Shown here in pieces: positions 21,835-34,828 of a DNA stretch of 64,000 nucleotides. Source of the DNA: Xiphias gladius. Taxonomy: Eukaryota > Chordata > Actinopteri > Istiophoriformes > Xiphiidae. Within the stretch, counting starts at the first letter, position 1; each line of letters opens with the position of its first letter. A model generated the notes under the pieces. That model made no database searches. It saw nothing but the letters and a program-made list of their open reading frames with translations, and was not told the origin of the DNA. A program made the position numbers and the translations under genes. The stretch is taken from contig NC_053402.1 of the NCBI RefSeq assembly GCF_016859285.1, positions 8,204,531 through 8,268,530 of the forward strand. Direction: 5' to 3'.

Positions 21835-22026
21835 TTACGCAACGTTGCTCCCCTGTGTGTTGATGTGATCATTACGCAACATCTCCTACTCCTCTGGAAT
21901 ACTGATGAGCAGCAGGACCGAGGCAACAAAGGGATAGTGAGAAACATCACCGTGTCTGAATGAAAACAAAATCACATTTTGTGTGTGTACATGTGCATTC
22001 TGGTTGGTTGGGCATGTGTACACGTG
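21835..22026. promoter_or_regulatory. Candidate regulatory cluster: two TTACGCAAC sites and a CACGTG
   Basis: TTACGCAAC occurs at 21835-21843 and 21872-21880, same orientation, 37 bases apart; the word fits C/EBP or PAR-bZIP half-site rules. A CACGTG E-box follows at 22021-22026. The cluster lies between the 3' ends of tob2 and tef. Regulatory function is inferred only. Confidence 0.3.
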
Positions 22027-22181
22027 CAAGAAGGATGAGGAAGACATCTCTATTTGTCCACCAAACTGGTATCTATTGTTTCTTTGTCTCTCACACCAGT
22101 GTGCCTCCCTTTAGAGCTGCTGCAGCTGGTTGATGACTTAGGCAACATTAAACCCAGAGCCCAAATATCATTAAATCCCAA

Positions 22182-25100
22182 TTTATTTCATATACATGAT
22201 ACAAGATACAGTTACGACATGGCACTGCAGTTGCATGTATGCTTTACATGGTTAGGACAATACAAAAACACCCAACAAAAACATTTTTATATAAAAAGAG
22301 AAAATAAAGTAAAACACCACAAAACAGACTTTAAAAATGTATTCAATAAAGATGTTTGAGTATTTTTTACAGGAGAATTGTAGCTACTTTGAATAGCAAA
22401 AAAGGACATTGTGTCATTGATGCGCAGCACCTGAAGCCAGCCAAACTAAAAACAATTTAGACCTTCAATGCTCATTTGCGCCATCTACAGACAAAGAAAC
22501 AACAAAAAAAAAAAACAATAGCACTTTAACACCTGCCACCTGCATGCAGAGTGTTACAACTGCAGTTTTTATACAATTTTTGTGTACGACACTGAATATT
22601 TTAAATTTTTAATTCGCAAACCTTTGCTAGATTTCAGGATTTTTTTTCCAGATATATTATTTATTAATGAAATATCTGAATCCAAACTGTTTTATGATTA
22701 TGACCTCCCTGACAAAGCTTAATATTAAGCAGAAGTCATGAATGGAGGTTACTGCGACTGACACTGTGACGCTGTGAAACAATCATGTTGATTTTTCTTA
22801 AGCTAAGAGGTGAAATAAGTATTGAATAAAAAAACCTGAAACAAACAACAAGAAATAGTTGCTATAAATGAAAAAAATGCAATTTATTTTTACACATCTA
22901 CATCTGCAGGTCTAAACCAACGCTGCTATTATTTTCCTTCTCTATTGATGGTGTAGGTTGGTAAACGTGGAAGTGGAGTATCTGCAATCTGCTGAACGTT
23001 AATGCGCAACTGCAAGCCACTTTCATGAGGCGCTTTGCATCAAAAAAAAAAAGAAAAAAAAAAAAAAAAGAGATTGCTACATACTGTATGCTGTACTATA
23101 AAATATCTTTATTTATTGCCTTCTAAAAGGCTCTCTTGGCCAGTACCTTTAGTCAAGCCTTATGCAGAACATTTTAATTTAGTTAGAAAATAACTAAAAG
23201 TTTGCACTTGTCAACTACATTAATGTATAAACAGCATAATGTAGTCAATGTCAGGTTTGAATGTCAATGCAAAATAAAACACACTGCTATGAAATGTCTG
23301 TTATACTACAACATCGGAAAACTTTAAAAAAAAAAAAAAAAAAAGCAACAACACAAACTATCATGACAAACACAAAAGCACCAACTGATCCAGTGTATCT
23401 AGATATAGATCAATTTTAAGTAAATAGAAAAACAATCCAAACAGTTATCAATAGATGCTGTTTTCAGCTGATGTTTCCCCCAAGGTCAAGCACTGGCTGC
23501 ACAAGGACGGGGGGCGCTATTATGCGAGTTATAAACACAAGACATCAAGATGTTCTGCTTTTCCTTTAACAGAACTGTTCAAAAGACCATCAACCTTCCC
23601 ATCCAAAAAATATGTAGTTTTCAGTGATGGTTTACAGACATAAGTACACTTGGTGTAAAATAGTCAAGAAAGAAAGACAAGTTTACTGGGTCTCATGCAT
23701 TAGGATCCTAGACTACAGAGGATCTAAACTGGAAGCACAAATTACTTTGGGGCATTTCTATTTAGTACATCATAGTAATTTTACATACAACATCATCACC
23801 AAAATTAAAACAAGCATTACATAACAGAGTATTATTGCCACATTAATTTTCTTTCCAAGGTTATGGTGATTATGAGCACAAGCTGACCAATCACAAAATC
23901 TACATCCGTCAAAGAGACTTGAGATATAAAGTCCCGTAACAGTATGTAATGTATTTACTAATTTAGACACAGACCCAGCCACTTTGGCAAAAAGAACTCA
24001 ATTTCTCAACTTGGATTCAAGGTTTTGCCAAGTGGAACTAAGCTGCTTTTTATGTGCTCTCTGCTTCAACCAACACCACTCTGTAGCCCTACCAAGCTTT
24101 TACCCATTCAAAATAGGAAGTGTTGGATGAGGTAAATAAGAATGTGCCCTGTCCTTTCTATGTTCAGACACATACTGTATGTACATATGTATGTATGTAT
24201 GTATGTATGTATAGAGAAAAAAAATCCATATCACTATTATAAAACTGTTTTTAAAATAAACATCCAAAAGCACAGTTTACCCATTGAATTCCCTGCTTAG
24301 TCATTGGTTTCGTTATAAGTATTGTTTCTCAAAGGAAATAGAATTATCTGACATGTTGTAGTACATCACAATCAACAGATGCATTATTACCATCAGAATA
24401 AATACAGCAATCATTGACCATTTGGCAAATATAAGGAATAGTATTGGGTTAATAAAGACACAGTCAAAATTCCTGTCTTAGGAAATAAAGACCATGAGAC
24501 AATCATTTAATTACAATGTTTAGAAGCAGTCAACTTTGGGCCTGGCTATATTAAAAAGAAAAAAATCTATCCAACCATCACTGCACCATGAGCAGAAAGG
24601 TAGTGGCTCTAGCGCCCTCTACTTGCAGTGTGCAGTAAAATAAACATCCCTATATATGAACATACCCCTACACAAGTTAGGGCCCTGGAGATTCTCAAAC
24701 TTATGCCTTTGAGAGAAGAAAGTAACCTACAGGAAAAAAACTACTACTCTTTCTCCACTTGTAAAACCACCATCTTTTAAGGAAACCCAAAATCTGTCTT
24801 CCTTAATAAAATATTGTGTCAGGCTCTGGAAGCTGATCTGAGGTTAGTAGAAAAGCAAGTCACAGTAGCTTCGAACTGTAGGTCATCCATGTTTTATATC
24901 TTATAAGCTACTGTGTCTCCCACTGTGGTAAATAAGGTAGACACCTGCCACCATTATAATCTTTACAGTTTTTTTTTAAGAAAGTGCAAAAATTGATTAC
25001 ACACTGATACACACACATATTTATGTGGTGCAGGGAGATGACTATATATACAAATAGTTTTTTAAACAGCATTTTTGTGTGCGCAGATGTGTGCGTGTGG

Positions 25101-25867
25101 GTTACAAGAAGGAATTAACTGTAACTGATCACACCACTATCAAACTCTCCTCCTTTTCTTCTCTGCCGACCTGAGGTCTTTGATTCCTTTCTTTTCAGGC
25201 CAGAAGTAACACTGTAAATGACCCCCTGCTCCTTTATTAATGTATTCATCTGTCCCTCTCATATCCTGCCATGAGTTAATAAACAACCTTCTTCTGAGCC
25301 TCAGCTGGAGTATTTTAAAGAAAGTACTGTCACAAACATAAGTGCAACACAAGGATAAGTGAGGGATGGCAAGTATGCCCCATTCTAAATACACAACTTC
25401 TAAATGATGTTACTCATGCTTTGGTCCACTAGGAAGAAGTGCTATGCAGTGATAAAAACAGATTCATGTAGTATTTAAAAGCATGTGATTCTTTTTTACC
25501 AGCCTGCTCTTTTTATATTTCCTGACTCTCCTGAAAACTGTCTTGAGACAAACCATATTTTCCATGTGTGTATGAACATGGGATTATCCACAATCGACCC
25601 TATCCTCTCTGAGTGTAGGAGCCAGGCGCTCTCCACCGGCCTTCCTGTGACCACTGCTCCCATCATGCCTCACTGCCTGCCAGTGTGTATCCAAAACTCC
25701 AGTATCATGTTAAAAACAACAACGGGAGCTTGACACAGTGACTGGAGGTCAGCAAAGACAAAAGTGCAAATTGAGATTCCCTTGGTGTTGTGTCTGTGTT
25801 GAATTTTGCGGGGAAGGGATTTCTGCTTTTGTCTCGTTGATACTTCATGGGTTTTATTCTGAGTTCT
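22182..25867 (-). other. tef: tef 3' UTR, distal limit uncertain
   Basis: Sequence downstream of the tef stop codon on the minus strand. Candidate minus-strand AATAAA signals (TTTATT on plus) are at 22883-22888 and 22182-22187, plus others near 23107; I cannot tell which is used. The stretch is AT-rich, with A runs near 23041 and 23325. Confidence 0.4.
24185..24213. repeat. (TATG)n microsatellite
   Basis: About seven TATG units within the region downstream of tef. Confidence 0.9.
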
Positions 25868-28800
25868 TTACAGTGGGCCGTACTTTGCCTCATACCGGGC
25901 CAGGATGTTCTTGCAGCGGCCACAGTCCTTCCGCAGCTCAGCCACTTGCTGCCTCAGGGCAGCGTTTTCCCGCTCCAGGAAGGAGGCGCGAACAGTGATC
26001 TGGTTCTCCTTCAGCCGCCGTGCGTCACGAGAACGCTTCGCTGCCAGATTGTTCTTCTTTCTCCTGGACCAGTATTTGTCATCCTGAGGGAATGACAGGG
26101 AGACAGATATACAGTCGAGTACGACCAACATGTGCAAGGGATTTGAAACAAACATCTACATTGTGAAAACATCCCCCCATTTTTGATCTCTAATCCGCAA
26201 GCCACCCCTCTGTTTACAAATGCTTTAATCTTAACCAGGAATGCCCAGAGCACTGAGCTGTCTAACATGTTGATGTTCAACTGGGTTAAAATCTGGTGAA
26301 TGCGAAGGATATAGCATTTCATCCACACTGAACATATTCCAAGAACCCTATTTCCTTTTATGGAAGCATCTGTATTCACATTTTTATTCAGGTTTTCCTT
26401 TCATTTGTAACCCATCTGTATATCAATAGGTCTTTTGGTTACTATGAAAATTACCGTTTTCCAAATTACACAGCACTATTGAATATATCAAAAAAAATAA
26501 TTTTTTTATAGCTCAATCTAATGCCCATTTCAGCTGTTATTTCTAAGTAAAAATTACAAACTGTACCACCATTATGTAATTTATATCTCTTTATGATCAG
26601 TCGTAGAATCAGATCAGGATCACAACACCACACACATATGATTAAGATCAGCCTACCTTCTGTTCATCAGGAACAAACACTTTCTTGGCCTTCTTGATCA
26701 TAGGCTGCGGTTTCAGCTCCTCGTCAGAGAACTTGTGTTTGCGTGGGTTGAACAGCTCTCCTCCTGGCACACTGGACAGGACTAGGTCGGTGGGATCCGG
26801 TTGGAAATTAATGTCCACCTCAATTGCATCTGGATCGATGGGGGAGGGTGTGTTGCGTTCTGCAGCATTGCGATCTAAGGGTATGGAGAGAAAATGTAAA
26901 CTTGGATCCAAGAGAGGTCACTCCAATAAAACAAAACTAACCCCATCTACTGCTGTACTGAGAACTAATATCTGATCAGTTTATTGATTTGTCAAGTACA
27001 TTAACAGTTATTATAAACATTTGCTGGTTATGGTTGCACAAATATGGGTATTTCTCTGTTGCATTTCATTTTAAATTGGGTTTTCTGACTGTATTTTAGA
27101 CAAAATGAAGATATTACTTTGGGCACTTGTGAAAAACATGTTTTCTCATTTATCAGTGAATCCAAAATATAACAGTTAGACTTGCAGCCCAGCATACAGC
27201 ATTTACATTTTTCTGGAGTGACCAGGGGGAAAAACTGTTCATTGTAATCCAAGTCAGCACTCTAATTCCTGTTTTTGTGAGACTAAAAACAGTTAGTTTT
27301 GTGTAGACTGTGTCGAGGATGTCTCGATTCAACTCTGTGGTATTAAGGATTGCATTGTGGTTTTTTTTGCTCCTCAGAGTTCTAACACAACAAGAAACGC
27401 ACCAATGTCTTTCTTAAGGAACTGTAATGTCCCCTTTTCAGGCAAAATATAATTTCTGCATGCATTTGCAAACTTTTTCAGGCGTTGGGAGACTTCACAT
27501 TCTCTCTGAAAGTTGTGAGTTTGATACTTGTATTAGCTCATTACACTGAATTTTGCTTGTTGATTTTTTTGTCAATATGTTATATGATTTTTCTTCACAA
27601 AGGTCTGCGAATATCCATTTTTAGTTTCTAGTTTTCAACAGAAAATCTTGAGGATACAAGGTTTTTACAGATGGACTACATGCTGGCCATGCTCCAAACA
27701 TAAAAGCTATGATATGGGCTCAAAGGTCAGTGTTTTGTCTGTCTACGTATTCCATGTTAGTTAATTTTACACCACCGTCTCCATTGGTGAGAGCAACTAA
27801 AACTACAAACTATCCTTTCTCAAAGGAACTCGCTCTAATTGTAATGGGGAATGGAAAGGATAATAAAAACCAGTAGGAGTTAGCTAAAATCATAAATAAA
27901 GATGAACTAAATAACTATGTATCCGAAGAATCCCATCAGCTGTCCAAATGTTTACAAATATTGATCTCTATAAATCTAAATTACTCACCTGTTTTCTTCT
28001 CCTTCACTGTCACTTCTGCTGTTCCCTCCTCAGACAAAGATTCCTCTTCTTGTCCTTCATCTTCTTCTTCTTCTTCATCTTCCTCTTCCTCTTCTGGTTT
28101 AGCTGGTTGTAAGGTAGTGACCATCACCGTTTCCTCTGGTTCTGAGGTGACTGTAGAGGTGGCTGAGGCAGAGGGGGGCGATACTGAAGCAGAGGCAGAG
28201 GCTGCAGCAGCAGCAGCAGGAGTAGTAGTAGTAGTAGTGGTAGCTGTAGCAGCAGCCTTGGGGATGGATTTGCCTTTGCCTTCCACTGAGGTCAGAGTCT
28301 TCTGCAGCTCCTCTTCCTCCTCCAGGCTCACAGGGATCCCGTTTTCCAGGAGAAACTCATCCAGGTCCATGTACTCCAAGTGGAAGGTCTCCCCATCATA
28401 GGGAATGGTCTTCTCCCAAATGGCTGGGGTCAGGGAGGCTGATACCCCTCCACCGCCGCCACCTACTCCTCCTCTAGAACCTCCACCAACACTGGCTGCC
28501 CCAGCCCCTCCTCCCTCCACATCCTCAGATGAGCACAGCTTCTCCTTCTCTATTTCTGCAGAGATCAGGGAACAGGAGTTAAATCAGTGGCTGCTTGCTT
28601 TGAATGAAAGGTTTACCTGTGCACACTTGACTTCAGGAGTCCTTTCAGACAGTCTGAGACACATGTGCACACACATAAGAAAAGCCAAATAATAGATGGA
28701 ATGGGGCAAGGTGGGAGGTGACATCTGGCAAAAAAAAGGGGGATTAACAAAGGTGGGTTACAACCTAAGAACCTGAGTTCGAAAGGGAGAGAGTACATGC

Positions 28801-29449
28801 CTAGATGAAATAAAAAAGGAAAAAAAATTAGGCTTCGGGGGAGTCAGTAAGTATACGAAGACAGCCACAGAAAACGGGAGAGAGTCTTGCTTGTTCTACA
28901 CATGGATCCCAAAACACAACATCACCACACAAACTAGGGACTAGATGACAGTAGACCATTGTGTTTGATGAAAAGCCAAACTGCGTCTTGTTCTTAAAGC
29001 GTCCTTCCTGTCTGGATGCGCTGCTTGGAGAGCAGCAGAGGAGTTAGAACTTTTTGTTCTTTTTTTGTTTCCTCGTAGCCTCGGATGAAACTGGCTTCAT
29101 GCAACATATGGGATGTCCGTCCTAATCTCGCGTAATTACCGGCCATAATTTTATCCAAATACAATTACCAGCCCTTGGTATAGACAGAAGATTATACACG
29201 CCCAGTTAAGTATATAGCTTCTAACCCGTCAACAAACTCGTAGCAAATTGATAAGACGGAAACAAACGGGAAAACTGAGCGGTCGTATTTTTCATTTAAA
29301 ATCTTACCGTCGTCGCCTTCTTCCAGGATATTAGGAGGGGGAATGTCCATAATCTTCTTTAAAACAAAAGGGAAGGACTTCTGCGGAGCCACTGTAACGA
29401 CGTTACCACTGGGCTGAAGCGCCACTGCCACCGCGGCTTTGCCAGGCAT
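25868..29449 (-). CDS. tef: Thyrotroph embryonic factor, PAR-bZIP transcription factor
   Basis: TEF binds D-box DNA (RTTAYGTAAY) as a dimer and is a circadian output regulator in the nucleus. Coding exons on the minus strand: 29449-29308, 28555-27989, 26874-26657, 26083-25868; phases close and give 380 residues. Exon 1 has the motif [17 protein letters not shown]. Exon 2 has [20 protein letters not shown], followed by an acidic tract and runs of Thr and Ala. Exon 3 is the proline- and acid-rich (PAR) region: [50 protein letters not shown]. Exon 4 is the bZIP: basic region [19 protein letters not shown], then a leucine zipper, ending YEAKYGPL. The neighbours (tob2, zc3h7b) support tef over its relatives hlf and dbp. 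An alternative first exon lies at 34726-34828. Confidence 0.95.
28020..28260 (-). repeat. tef: Triplet-repeat-coded low-complexity tracts in tef exon 2
   Basis: TTC/TCC-type triplets code a Glu/Asp tract (around 28040-28095) and GTA/CAG-type triplets code seven Thr and six Ala (around 28200-28250). The mammalian TEF protein I know lacks such runs. They probably vary in length between individuals. Confidence 0.7.
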
Positions 29450-30250
29450 TGTTCCCTGCCGAGCTCCGAGCAGACCGAGGCGATGTTCCTAGCGGTACCG
29501 AGAGCTGCCTCCTCCACCGGGAAACAAGAGAAACAGACGAAGCGCGGCTCCTCGCTTGCTTCACCACTTCTGCCGTTTTCACGCTTGGCAATATTAACGC
29601 TTTTGGGTGCAAAAACAACACCACTCAAACCCCTTGTTCTACGTGCCCACCGAGCGCCCTTGTTGGATATTCATGAGTCACATGCCCCGCCCACCCAGAG
29701 AATAGTAGAAGTTGATTGGTTGTCAGTTCTGTTCATATGAATATGTATTACAGCAGCTGTAAAAGCACAGAGTACATGGACGCGCGTTCGTGTGTATAGT
29801 AGTAGTTCTGCTACTGCTCATTGGCCGCAAACTGTCCACACAGAGATCGATCCTTTATATAGAAAACGTCTGTGCGATCCATACGTGCGGAACGTGCACC
29901 GCAATAAGACTATATAGTCTAGTGCAGCCAGCATATCTTTTAAGTGGAAAATGTCACTGCTTAAAAACCGCAGGGAAAGGATGCGGGGAGCATCCAGCTG
30001 AAGAATGCCAAATCACACATTTGCACACTTTAATCATGACCACAGACTGAACTGCAGGTCTTCACCCACACAACCTCTCCATACCCCCCAAAAGCACCAC
30101 GCCGTGTGCCCGTGCGAAGACTGTTTGTGGTTTGCATCCAACCCTCCACAAGAACATACTCGTGGCCAAACACGTGCCCCCGCCCCCATCCTTTTCACAT
30201 GAAAGTACAATCTGTCGAGGGGCGTAGCTTCAGAAATTTAGCACGTGCGA
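29450..30250 (-). promoter_or_regulatory. tef: Promoter region of the proximal tef first exon
   Basis: Upstream of the ATG at 29449 are a TGAGTCA AP-1 word near 29674, GC boxes (CCCCGCCCACC), an inverted CCAAT (ATTGG) near 29716, and two CACGTG E-boxes at 30171-30176 and 30242-30247. E-boxes of this form are bound by CLOCK:BMAL1, which is known to drive PAR-bZIP genes. Function is inferred from motif and position. Confidence 0.45.
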
Positions 30251-33200
30251 GCCAAGGCAAGCTAGAGCTGGCATGCGCCCATCGTTCGAACAGCTGGCAC
30301 GGGACCCAAAAAAAACAAGAGTACACGTTATTCACCGCTTTAAATAATAACACTCAGTGTCTTTATAGTAATTTACCACAGTTTGATTGTACTTTCGATA
30401 ATAAAATATAATGTTTGGACTACTTGTTATAATGTATAGTTCTACATCTACATTTTAAAGCAACATTCAAAAATTCAACGTAAGTTTTTTTTTGTAGGCC
30501 TTAGCTGTGCCTCTATACGACGCCATTGTGCCATTCACTATTTCACACAACCATAATTATTAACGTTCTTTTTTCTTTTTAAACGGTTATCATTTTGTCA
30601 CAGCCGACGCTCGCAGCGCCAAACAAGAGGTAATCTCACGTTTCCATGCACGCGCTGCTTTACCGAACGCGACAGCGAGTGCGCGGGGGTCGCTCGCTCT
30701 CTTCAGCAGGATGTTTGGGTTCAGGAACACGATGTTCAAGCCGCACAACATCGCAACTTCACCAGTAATCTGTTTTTCCTTTCTTTCCTTTTTTTTTTTT
30801 TTTTTTTTTAAACAACTTCACCACAGTAAATCAGACGGTAAAGAAAGTGCTGGGTCTGCTGTAACTGCCCCAGCAGAGAGGAGTGCAGTGAAATCCCCGC
30901 AGACTGAATACAGAGAAGGGACTGAAGACAAGACTGATGTACCGTTTACACTCCCCTCTTATCTGAATCATTGTTGCAATAGGCAGAGATAGTTTCAGTT
31001 GCCTCAGCCTTTGCAGTGAGCATCTGCAAAACATTGTGCAAATATAACACATAAGGTAAAGGTTTTTATCTTTTTTTTTTTTTTTTTTAGCAATTTCACC
31101 TTGATTGGATAGTGAAAGGGAAATATATGCAGTATGTATACATATAGTACACGATAAATCAATTTAGGAAATTATGCAATATATGCACAGATTTTTTTCT
31201 GCATTATGGCACTGCCTGATAGAAGAACGGCTGTGTGTGTGGGGCACAATAACCACAAACTTTTCTTAAATCAATGTGTAGTACCTCACCTGTGTGCAAA
31301 CAGTTCACAGTATAAAAAGCTGTCATTCCTGGTTACTTGCTAAATATCATGCAGAGCTTATTGACAAAAACAGGTCTGCTTTGTATATAGTGCAAAACAT
31401 GCAAACTGGCCCTGTCTTAGAGTAAACACTTTTCAGTGCCCTCTACTGTCCATTCATGATGATGGAAACACTGTTTCAATGTGAGCTTGTAGCATAGTGA
31501 GAAAAAGCAGTATGCTTGACAAACACCTGTGGGACAAATAAGGGCTCAAAGCTTCTCTCTCCTCAACTTTCCCCTTTGTTAGCCATTGTAAGATGCAATC
31601 ACAGGAAGAAAAAAATTACATGATGATTGATATTTACAGTCTGATGCAGATGATTGATTGAGCTGTCTTTGGTCTCAATGATAAAATAGAAAATATTGAT
31701 CCTAAGCAGAAAAGAGAGATTATTCCTTTTAGTGCATTATAGCATGCTGTTGTTAAATAAGGATCAATAATAATGCGGCTGAAAGACAAGAAACAGAGAA
31801 GGAAAAGGTGAAAAAGAAATTTCAGGTTGTCCCAAAGAGGATATGTAATCATTATTGACGACAGCTAAAGGAAAAGGCAGACAGCAAGGTGACCCATCAG
31901 TGTCATGTCATATTACTGGCAGGGACAAAAAACAAGACAGTAAAACTGTCAGTCCAGAGATGTATGCACGTACCTGTCTAAATCAATAATCATAAACTCG
32001 TGCACCAAAGGCAAGTCTAAGTTGGAAGAATGAATTATATTCACTCTGGATGGGGCATGTAACAGCCTACCATCAATAAAAATATAGGGCTACTTCATTA
32101 TTGCTGCGGAGCACATAAAAACTTCATTATAACATCAAAATGATGCAAATTTCTTCAATTCATTTTTTCAATTAATTTGTCATTTGTGGCATTTTGATTT
32201 CATACAATGTAATAACTTATTGAATAGAATTGAGGAGGCCCACAACCGTGAGGCTAAGCTTTTACAGCTTTTCTAACAATTTAGATTTTACACTTTTTTT
32301 TCATGTGGCATAACTTTGTAATCAGACAGTTTGTCAGACAATGTCAAAAAACTATGCTGTCACATGCATTTTGTCACACTTGAAACAGGGAAATTGTATT
32401 CTGCTCTACATCACATTGTATTGTAAGACACACTACAAACAAATGTCAGGGAATTCATCAGTGTTAGCACTCTAAGATAATAAAATTCAATGAATAATAC
32501 CCTGTTTGTATTTGAGTTTACTACCTGATAATTATTTTGCATGTATTTAGCATGAGCTCCAATGACACACACATGTGAACACTTTGTAGATGTACCATTA
32601 ACAAAATGTCAGTTCATGTCTTCATACATGCTGTATCTAAATCCCAGCATTGTCTACTGGGGTTTCAGGGCTGCAGGGCCAAACTTTACCCCCGCCTCTG
32701 CCCTCCAACAGTGAACATCCACCCTGCTGAAGGGTCCTCCAGATTCTTCATTCGCATACCCATAGTATATAATTAGGTCTGTTAATGGAAAATTTAAGAA
32801 TGAAGAATATATATTTTTTAGAATTGAATGATAAAATATGTTGGTAACATAGTAAAACAGAATAACAGGAGCCATTTTAACTTGGATGTGAAAATCTGAT
32901 CATAGACAGTTAGCCAGGCATACTGCATAATGTACGACACTGTCCTCACCTTCAACAGGAGTGCTGTTTTGTAGCTGAACCTGACCTTAGACCTTGCTAT
33001 ATGTAGGCAGAAACTAAAAACAATTTCTCTGCAGCACTGAGCAAATTATCACATTATTCACAACAGTGATCCAACAAAAACTGCCTCAAAATATATTTAC
33101 ATACCATATTAAGAGGCCCTAGTTTTTGCAGTCAACCCCATGGGTAAATCCATTTTTGAAAAAAATCAATACATGTATGAAAGAGGCAACAGGTGGGGTT

Positions 33201-33379
33201 ATATTTAGAATCTGGTTGTGCCCAACTTTAGGCAGTACCAGAATAAGTTATAGTCCCTAAATACATCGCAGTGACAGACCAATACAAACATGTTTCTGTC
33301 AGTACCTGAACAAAGCGTACAGAGACATGTGAGTACAGACAAGGAAAAAGAAATACTCAGTAAGTAAGAAAGGAAGAGT

Positions 33380-33535
33380 TGCCCTGTGGCTTAGTGGTAT
33401 AAGTTACCATAACATTTGATCCCAGTGTATCTCAATCAATTACACCCTTGTTTGCATGCCCCCCCCCCCCTCCTCATGTTTCATGTCTGTCTATATTGCC
33501 GACTCTCAAATAAAGAGTAAAATGCCAAAAAATAG
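33380..33535 (+). mobile_element. tRNA-derived SINE
   Basis: The head carries a perfect pol III A box, TGGCTTAGTGG, at 33387-33397, and a decayed B box (ATTTGATCCC) at 33414-33423. The tail reads TCTCAAATAAAGAGTAAAAT with an A-rich end, typical of fish tRNA-SINEs. A C-run interrupts the body near 33460. Confidence 0.65.
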
Positions 33536-34009
33536 TAAGAAAAAAGAGAAAAGCAAGCAAGCAAGAAAGTATACGTGAAGAACTGAATGCATAAGGAAAC
33601 TATGGATGTGATGAAACCCTGAGTGAGGACTGTTTCAGTGTTGTTGCATCAGGTACAGGCTGCCCTGCTGTGACTGTATGGAGAGACAGCATGGACAGTT
33701 TTCTGACACAATGCAGCTCACTGCCTTTGATCATCTGTGCATGTTTTGAGTAATCAAAGCTACTGGATGCATTTTCCATATGAGCCTGAACCTGCAACCA
33801 GGTTAACATCAACATACAACCATGGTAACCTTAGACAATAGCAACCATGCGATATTGTATTGTGTGAGAGAGACTCCCAGCAACATTTGATCCCATTCTA
33901 ATGAGGGTCGTGAGTTGTTTTGTGAAAGTTGTCTGTAAGTATTATAAGTTTACGCCAAGGATGGAATAAGTATTGAGCTCAGTATTGAGATAGTAGAGAT
34001 AACTTGATG

Positions 34010-34623
34010 TAAAAACACTAGTCCTGCATTTGTAATCTGAATCAAGCAGTTTTAACAGCAGCAGTTGCCAGTTTATTAGGTATACCTAGCATATTCACAT
34101 TTTTTCCATCAGTCTCACTGATATTTTATCAGAGTTATTACAGCAACAGCATCACCAACTACTCCTCTAAAATTATCATACAGTTGAATTAACACCTCTC
34201 TAAAACAGTTTCACCAAAAACTGAACACTATAATCTTAGGTAGGATTTACTGCAGTACTGATATTTTAGACTGCATTAGTTTTAGCTTGGTGGACCTAAT
34301 AAACTGGGAACTGAATGTTCTTAGAGCATCAAAAGTCGTCGAGGTGAAGGAAATTTTAGCTACTTTACATACGATTGGGTGGTTATATCTATAATATATG
34401 ATTATAATATAAACAAGTATAGTCATTTTACATGTAAAATCTTTCTCTAGAAAAGTAGCTAGTCACATAAATGTAGTGCACTAGAAGGTATAGTATTTCC
34501 CTCGGAAATTTACTTAACTGGAGTACAAATCAAGTAGCACAAACTGGAATACTCAAGACGAGTTCAATTACCTCAAAAATGTACTTAAAATACTTGAATA
34601 AATGTACTTACACTCCAGCACTG
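34010..34623. mobile_element. hAT-like short element carrying an inserted element
   Basis: The right end, ACTTACACTCCAGCACTG, and inner blocks (AGTCCTGCATT, TTGGGTGGTT, AGTATTTCCCTCGG) match the hAT-like family also seen at 10922 and 35272. It is interrupted by the inverted-repeat element at 34068-34307. The left limit is uncertain. Confidence 0.45.
34068..34307. mobile_element. 240-bp element with 19-bp terminal inverted repeats
   Basis: The ends are CCAGTTTATTAGGTATACC and GGTGGACCTAATAAACTGG, inverted copies with two mismatches. It has no coding capacity. It lies inside an hAT-like element, so it inserted later. Confidence 0.7.
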
Positions 34624-34725
34624 CTTACTGAAAGTTTAGTTTATGATAGCAAACGCAACGCTATGACAAGTTTCAACCCTGTTTTTCTGCTTGAAAAATA
34701 TATGTATATATTTATATATTCTTAC

Positions 34726-34828
34726 CGGTGTCATCAAAAGCAGGGAAGGAGAAAGGATAGTCAGCCAAGGACTTAAGGAGATCAGGAACGTCGCTCCTAT
34801 CTCCAAAGATCTGGTTAGCTGTTGACAT
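34726..34828 (-). CDS. tef: Alternative first coding exon of tef
   Basis: The ATG at 34828 opens 34 codons plus one base, reading MSTANQIFGDRSDVPDLLKS then LADYPFSFPAFDDT, and ends at a strong donor ACCG|gtaaga. The leftover single base (phase 1) equals that of the proximal exon 1, so both join exon 2 in frame; this isoform would have 367 residues. PAR-bZIP genes are known to use alternative N-termini. It cannot belong to zc3h7b, whose start is 22 kb upstream. It is short and unconfirmed by transcripts, but frame, phase and donor agree. Confidence 0.75.

Larger units (their letters stand above)
29450..34725 (-). other. tef: Stretch between the two tef first exons
   Basis: For transcripts from the distal promoter, this region plus proximal exon 1 is intron. 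Apart from the promoter region, a SINE and nested short transposons (33.4-34.6 kb), I see T-runs near 30790 and 31070 and no coding exon or RNA gene. Confidence 0.5.

Noticed and set aside
21448-21863. Two overlapping plus-strand frames rich in Pro and Ser
   Set aside because: Products of a CT-rich tract and CA repeat; no conserved motif.
28613-28798. Possible small exon in tef intron 1
   Set aside because: No conserved residues, and the exon 1 to exon 2 junction already closes in phase.
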